Shown piece after piece: positions 60,001-64,000 of a stretch of 64,000 nucleotides of DNA (within the stretch, counting starts at the first letter, position 1; each line of letters begins with the position of its first letter). The DNA is from Andalucia godoyi (Eukaryota; Discoba; Jakobea; Jakobida; Andaluciidae). The stretch is from positions 124,001 through 188,000 of the forward strand of contig VRVR01000038.1 of assembly GCA_009859145.1 (NCBI GenBank), given 5' to 3'. A program made the translations under genes and the position numbers. The notes under the pieces are model-generated. The model was not told the origin of the DNA. It worked only from the letters and a program-made list of their open reading frames with translations, and searched no databases.

Positions 60001-61747
60001 CGAAGAGGAAGCAAATCCCGACAGAGATTGTGAGTTGCCTGAAGTTATCTTGGATCACGAGGACGTCGGAACTGTAACTCAAATTATTCCTGCCACAAAC
60101 ATTGTGTCCGGAGTGAAGTCTTTCCTGGATGAAGCCCGTAAGGCACAACAGATGGCAGCAACAGATGGCAAGAAGCCGCTTCAGGTCAAGGCGCTCAAGC
60201 TTGCCGAGGCTGCGAAGAAGGCAGAGGAGCGAAGACAAAAGGAACGCGAGGATAAGAGAGTGAAGCTTGCTCAACATCTCGAGATTGCGAGGCTGGAGAA
60301 GGAGAAGAGACAAGAGGATGAGAAGAGGAAACGAGAAGAGGACAAGATCAAGCGAGAGATGCAACTCAAGGAAGACGAAGACAAGAGAAGACGAGCCGTT
60401 GACGAAAAACTGAAGCGAGCAGAAGAGCGTCGTCAACAAGTCCAGCAGATTCTCCGGAAGAAGGATCCGAAAGATGAAGTGAAGGCTTTCACAGCGACCT
60501 CTGAGCAGCCTTCTGTGATCATGGACCTCGATGTGTCATGCATCAGCCATAACGATAGAGACAAGGCGAGCATGATTTTGAATGCGTCTGCAACAGGGAA
60601 TACATCTGTTTTGGATAGTTCCATCGTGTGCGGTCCCGCAGGAGGGATGAACACGTCGGCCATGTCTTCATCGTCGATTTCCCACCCACCCAAGTCAACT
60701 TTGGACTCCATCAAGAGCGCAATTTCGTCGCTGCTTCAATCCTCGTCGTCTTCCTCGCAGAACAAGCCAGCAGCCCCGTCGACACTGCCGATCTCCTCCA
60801 ACTTGACACACAATTCCACGGCTGCTGCCAGTGGCTCATCTTTCTTGTTGTCAACAAGCGTGCCCACGTCTTCCACTGCAGCGGTGTCGCAACTGTCGAC
60901 ATCTTTGTATGCGGAATCCAGAGCTGGGCTTGATGACTTCCACAATTTTGGCAGCAGTGCCGCCACAAAGGTCGGTGTCATTCCAGGCTTTTCCAACTCG
61001 TTCATGTCTGATTTTTCTGTCAACAACTCTCTTCCATCTTCTTGTGCTTCCTCTCCCGTGCATTCACTGTCGCCATTGAAGCCTGCCAAGGCGCCCCTCC
61101 GAAGCTCCAACACCGCAAACATGCCTCCTCCTCCGCCAACGACAACGGCCACGACTACCATGACTTATGGCGGATCTACCGCTGCAAGCATGCCTTCTTC
61201 TTCGATATCAGTCCCGCCCAACAACGTCTTTTCAGCATCAGCATCTGTTGTCACCGTCATGCCGCAAGTGCAAGCTGTTCTACCGTCGGCGCTGACAAAG
61301 GCGACCTCCATTGCATCCCTTTCCGCAGCCTCTACCCTTTCCATATCCGCATCCGCCGCGTCGCAGCTGGATCTTTCCAAGTCCCAGGCTGCAGGAACTC
61401 GTTTTGTCATTCCAGAGGACAAGGAGCACAGTGACTCGGAGGACGAAGAGGATGACGAAGAGGAAACGGTGCAGAAGAAAAAGTCAAAGGACGAGGATCC
61501 TCGGATTCCGTCGTGGGCACGCGGTGAAATTCTTGATGAAACGGTGAAGAACCAGGCGCGTTCCGGCACGGATCCGGATGAGATCTTCGGCGTTTCTGAA
61601 AAGTCGTGTGATCTCGAGTCCGTTTTTGGAGAGGGAAAGAAGCGCTACAAGAGAAGAACAAGCTCTTCGAACTGGTCCCGCGACCACTTCACAAAGCTGG
61701 AAGAACTCGAGTATAAGAAGGCCATGGGGTTCAAGGGGTTCCGTTAA
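57002..61747 (+). CDS. INCENP: INCENP, chromosomal passenger complex scaffold
   Basis: INCENP anchors Aurora B kinase to centromeres and the spindle midzone. The 1581-aa protein (human 918) begins with a helix (FQDLENAKKSELSAAYEKQV) that may bind survivin/borealin. About 1000 residues of Ser/Ala/Lys-rich disordered sequence with AT-hook-like and repeated motifs follow. A single-alpha-helix-like Glu/Arg/Lys region spans about 1058-1158 (KKAEERRQKEREDKRVKLAQ). The diagnostic IN-box at about 1495-1560 includes PRIPSWARGEILDETVK, DEIFGVSE, KRYKRRTSSSNWSRD, with the TSS site that Aurora B phosphorylates. I start at MSLISKVISRF; the upstream Lys/Asn-rich extension is A-rich leader. The centromere-targeting N-terminus is less certain than the IN-box. 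Confidence 0.93.
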   Translation: MSLISKVISRFQDLENAKKSELSAAYEKQVAWLRETISQSAPVQAAPVTDFAGIVCPPSARKRRRDAISDENAGLPPRPTASKRDSGTRNALSEVDQNASTRRSSRLAQNKSRLSVSAVLEFSDEVLQQQQETESSSSSPSVVGVAATTSKSAAKFESLQSRTGSQETQAESETAEFERLERESLEQGDPSMTRRSSRLRSTRTSTSIASQSDRGSLLPVAVVVSSSSCAEYSDAVTATARPKRAQKKKDATDTSVLDTSSVSNVEPSAHRADESSDSIGKQDASMDPESESQKTRYSLRSSNASFSSALSTTSSVTSRRTRRTRAQKAADDDFAIAVANGAVSHQDPATPADQTIPLEHSFAIAQASIVPSVSEVEISKPKTRRGKARASVSSVSSAGLSEAATVAADPKLTATDAEAAAPAPASVDASEVVVVLKKMDVNSSIASEDVPRLTRRQIALLQKQQNTVSHVIDDDVASVSSQISAKEDRVSARQSVSSELAIQTRGRKTTATTTARRKNVLDDTTDIASSDAEPLVEAESPAVVPVSAPSTVDVTLAASSQASVRDSLGSIQLDIQTKPKRGGRGKKKNVLEESIAVESAQPTEATGTSVLMVTIDEPQTEAAASVSVMESETSVQLDVQTRPRRGGRRIAKKNVLDDSVASESSEAPSKTTEEVPLPSGPDLAEVLSDSGSVSSSNSTAEKPSGRPKRGNARAKKPQHPPTSSSSSASIEEVDVAVVSDVSLLTEATATKRPSLEMTATVSAAAEVVVEAPQPKKKKKTTGTAAATEKDVISATVEISLIAEGPRDSSIVGSENEEFFDVQSEGFEMDPSVVLSPAPKRQRLSGQQAETSFFAPDVSDSPLVMHNQRAPSGARVLSAQEGVEPVVVISSCEPERQIVETKDFHGEAIEISDDSVPVVEDASFMLHKTEASFLAPPTAAAHPTPMQDFTVHSIDVLSIPDQAATQGAETVSQVLAIEQEEEEEDYSKAAFEQNASDALHVEEEANPDRDCELPEVILDHEDVGTVTQIIPATNIVSGVKSFLDEARKAQQMAATDGKKPLQVKALKLAEAAKKAEERRQKEREDKRVKLAQHLEIARLEKEKRQEDEKRKREEDKIKREMQLKEDEDKRRRAVDEKLKRAEERRQQVQQILRKKDPKDEVKAFTATSEQPSVIMDLDVSCISHNDRDKASMILNASATGNTSVLDSSIVCGPAGGMNTSAMSSSSISHPPKSTLDSIKSAISSLLQSSSSSSQNKPAAPSTLPISSNLTHNSTAAASGSSFLLSTSVPTSSTAAVSQLSTSLYAESRAGLDDFHNFGSSAATKVGVIPGFSNSFMSDFSVNNSLPSSCASSPVHSLSPLKPAKAPLRSSNTANMPPPPPTTTATTTMTYGGSTAASMPSSSISVPPNNVFSASASVVTVMPQVQAVLPSALTKATSIASLSAASTLSISASAASQLDLSKSQAAGTRFVIPEDKEHSDSEDEEDDEEETVQKKKSKDEDPRIPSWARGEILDETVKNQARSGTDPDEIFGVSEKSCDLESVFGEGKKRYKRRTSSSNWSRDHFTKLEELEYKKAMGFKGFR

Positions 61748-62112
61748 GAACCACCCCTCCTCCCCCCAGGGCTCCTTTTTGTGTGTATAAAGGATATTAA
61801 CCAAAAAAATTGCCCCCCTTGATGGGGGTTCAAACACTGTGTGAAGAATGGACAAGTCTGTTTATTGCGGACTCTCGAGCAAATAACCTGAAAACGATTT
61901 ACACAAACATACGCATACGTGCATGCAAACACAAAAAGCATACAGACAAGCAGACACAAACAAGCACACATCCCACGTCTATTGGCAACAGTGGAAACAC
62001 ATCATATACAACAACAAAAAACTGTCAAAAAGCAACCTTGACATTATAACAATTCAGTATCCTTAATTTAGCGACCTAGCGACCTCCCCTTCCTACCATG
62101 ACGCCACCACGA
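61748..62112. other. Convergent intergenic region, no gene seen
   Basis: It lies between the stops of INCENP and the coiled-coil gene. It contains ACA/CACAA-rich sequence. Nothing else was recognised. Confidence 0.7.
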
Positions 62113-63702
62113 TTACTCATATTCTAGAGAATCATCAAGAGCGACTCCCTCAAGCAGCTTCTTGTTGATCTTCTTCTCCGTTTCAGTCATGGTGAACTCC
62201 TTCTTCAGCCGCTTTGCTTCTTCCAGCTGTCGTGCAAATTCATTCTTGTTCTTTTCTTGCTGCAAGCGCTTACGCTCAATGGCCTGTCGTCTGCGCTCTT
62301 CCTCTTCCAGTCCAATTTTCCGGAGCTGTTGGCCAAATCGCTTTTCATCCTGTTTTTCCTGTTCCTTTTGTTGTTCACGAAGCATGACCTGGGACTGCAG
62401 AGACTCTCTGATTCTATCCTTTTCCGCCTGACGACGAGCACGCCGCTCAGCTTCCAAGCGATCCTGCTTTTCGTGCATTTCACGCTGCTGACGCTCGGCT
62501 CGGTCCTCATCTTCCTTTGCCTTGCTGAGCACATTGGCTTGCACCGCTGCATTGAGCTGCATGTTCCGCTGCTGACGCGCAAACGTCTTCTCGAAGGCCG
62601 CAGTTCGCGCCTTTTCCTGCGCCTCCAATCGCGCTGCATATTCGCGTTGTAACCGCAATTCGTACTCGGCTTCCTGCTTTGCAACCTGCTCACGCTCCGC
62701 AAGGACCTTTACATTGAACTCCATGGCCTTGATGAACTCGACTTTCTTTTCCTCCTTTTTGCGCTTATCACGTTCGGCTTCCCTCTTCAGGTCTTCCTTG
62801 ATACGGGCAAGCTCGCTTTCTTCTTCTTTGCGACGTTGCTCGATTTCAGTCAGCCGCTTGTTCTGCACAAGCTCCAGCTGAACATCAAGCATCTTCTTCA
62901 CCTCAAGATCCTTTTGTTTTTGGACAAGCTTCTTCCTCTCTTCCACATTCCGCCAGTCGGAAACCTGTTCCTGCTCGATCACCGCGTACATCGCTTCAAA
63001 CTTTTTCGACACATCCTCCTTGGCAACCTTTTCCTGCAACTGGCGATCCAGTGCCGATCGGATCTGAATTTTCTGTTCATGCTTTTTCTGCGCCGACTTT
63101 GCTTGCTCTTGCTTATAGTGCTCAACATCCTTCTCCAGAATGCACGCCCACGCATCCTTCTGACGACGAAGCACAGACGACGTGACAGACTCAGGCCCAT
63201 TCGAGCCCCCTGTCCCATATCCGCGCAGCGCAGCGTCTGCTTCGACATAATCCGCCATCGTTCGCGAGACCATGCTGCTGCCGCCGTGGTTATTACTACT
63301 TTGATGATGGTTGTTGCCATTGGCATTGGCATTAGCATTGCCGTTGCCGTTGCCGTTGGATTTGTTCTCAGAATTGCTGATCTTGGGCAGCGATGGCGAT
63401 GCCGAGTTTCTAGCAGTAGAGCTCTTTGGCTTCCGTGAAGATGCCTCGACTGGGTGATCCGGAGCATTGAGCTGGCTCATAATGGCGTTCAAATCCTTTT
63501 CAGTCGGAGCAGACGTCTTCGAAAAGACCAAGTCTTCGACAAGATGCTGTGCAAAAGCAACCTCGTTTCCCGAAAGCTGGGTGTTATGGCGATGAAGATA
63601 CTTTTCCTGGATTCGCAAAAGCAACAAATCACGAAGCTTCGATCGGCGATCAATTGCAGACCGATCCGCATTCGACAAGCCCGAAGCTGAGCGCTTAATC
63701 AT
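62113..63702 (-). CDS. Flagellar-type coiled-coil (trichohyalin/plectin-like) protein
   Basis: The 529-aa protein is almost entirely Glu/Arg/Lys/Gln-rich coiled coil from about residue 165 to 515 (KQEQAKSAQKKHEQKIQIRS, RRKEEESELARIKEDLKREA, LRLQREYAARLEAQEKARTA). An N-terminal region with an Asn-Gly/Asn-Ala repeat (GNGNGNANANANGN, about 115-131) precedes it. Proteins of this length and composition (CFAP45/CFAP53/MNS1/trichoplein type) decorate axonemal microtubules as inner proteins, which would fit a flagellated organism. Precise assignment is not possible by eye. The coding GCATTG/CCGTTG repeat near 63315-63360 encodes the Asn/Gly tract. The start is MIKRSASGLS. Confidence 0.75.
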   Translation of the reverse strand: MIKRSASGLSNADRSAIDRRSKLRDLLLLRIQEKYLHRHNTQLSGNEVAFAQHLVEDLVFSKTSAPTEKDLNAIMSQLNAPDHPVEASSRKPKSSTARNSASPSLPKISNSENKSNGNGNGNANANANGNNHHQSSNNHGGSSMVSRTMADYVEADAALRGYGTGGSNGPESVTSSVLRRQKDAWACILEKDVEHYKQEQAKSAQKKHEQKIQIRSALDRQLQEKVAKEDVSKKFEAMYAVIEQEQVSDWRNVEERKKLVQKQKDLEVKKMLDVQLELVQNKRLTEIEQRRKEEESELARIKEDLKREAERDKRKKEEKKVEFIKAMEFNVKVLAEREQVAKQEAEYELRLQREYAARLEAQEKARTAAFEKTFARQQRNMQLNAAVQANVLSKAKEDEDRAERQQREMHEKQDRLEAERRARRQAEKDRIRESLQSQVMLREQQKEQEKQDEKRFGQQLRKIGLEEEERRRQAIERKRLQQEKNKNEFARQLEEAKRLKKEFTMTETEKKINKKLLEGVALDDSLEYE

Positions 63703-64000
63703 TTCTCAAACCAGATGAAAAAAAGGTACCAAAAACAAAAATAAAAACAAGGACGCACACAGCAAAGAGCAGATTCAACAAACTACAAACTACTCGACAG
63801 TAACAATAACGATAACTGAAACATACAAAAGAAAGAGGATAAATACAAGAAATAAAAGAACGTGATTTGGCGGAGGTTTTCATAGCAACGGTTTTGTTGC
63901 GAACGGTTTTTGAGCCTTTCGATAACCATTGGGGGAAATGCTGTAGTGCGTACGATAAGATTTCCTTGTATGAAGTGTCCGCACGAGCGCATCTGTTTCT

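Overview
The window is nuclear DNA from a eukaryotic microbe, probably a free-living, aerobic, flagellated protist. Evidence for this is a set of eukaryote-only genes (Raptor, RNA exosome subunit, INCENP, Rab GTPase, DNA ligase IV, farnesyltransferase beta, DPM1, LMBD1), GT-AG introns of roughly 90-160 nt with GTATGT-like donors, poly-purine and CT/TG microsatellites, and a coiled-coil protein of the type found in axonemes. Gene density is high and most genes are single open frames. I could place introns only in three genes: sideroflexin (two), the RRP46-like exosome subunit (one) and the helical-repeat protein at 41-42.7 kb (one). I cannot name the species.

Layout. 0-4 kb: a truncated Fanzor-type mobile element runs off the left edge, followed by sideroflexin, a 0.67-kb repeat and the exosome subunit. 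4-12 kb: Raptor, a 2.4-kb interval without a confident gene, and a Nopp140/SRP40 nucleolar protein with a huge Ser-Glu hexanucleotide repeat. 12-16.4 kb: an EF-hand protein, an inverted second copy of the repeat, an unknown 187-aa protein and a bacterial-type citrate synthase. 16.4-28.5 kb: a mobile-element-scarred region with two decayed Fanzor C-termini and one internally deleted Fanzor element. Between them lie a four-helix membrane/coiled-coil protein, an inositol polyphosphate 5-phosphatase, an LRR protein and an LMBD1-type transporter. 28.5-40 kb: class I aldolase, AlkD-like and DNA ligase IV repair proteins, DPM1, mitochondrial aspartate aminotransferase and a His-Pro/polyQ protein. 40-50 kb: Rab18-like GTPase, a helical-repeat protein, a cyclic-nucleotide-gated channel, a phosphoglycolate-phosphatase-type HAD enzyme and farnesyltransferase beta. 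50-64 kb: a third repeat copy, succinyl-CoA ligase beta, a homeodomain protein, an unknown 291-aa protein, INCENP and a flagellar-type coiled-coil protein.

The genes do not form an operon or a single pathway. There is a thread of mitochondrial and central metabolism (sideroflexin, citrate synthase, succinyl-CoA ligase, aspartate aminotransferase, aldolase). Two DNA repair genes sit tail to tail.

Two signals stand out. First, at least four copies of one Fanzor (eukaryotic TnpB-like, RNA-guided nuclease) family are present in different states of decay. One is a deletion derivative that fuses the extreme N- and C-terminal coding ends between hairpin-bearing flanks. Second, a repeat present three times always has the same end facing the start of a gene. 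It sits in head-to-head intergenic regions in at least two cases and carries a conserved TATA-like box, so it looks like a dispersed promoter module or an element that targets promoters.
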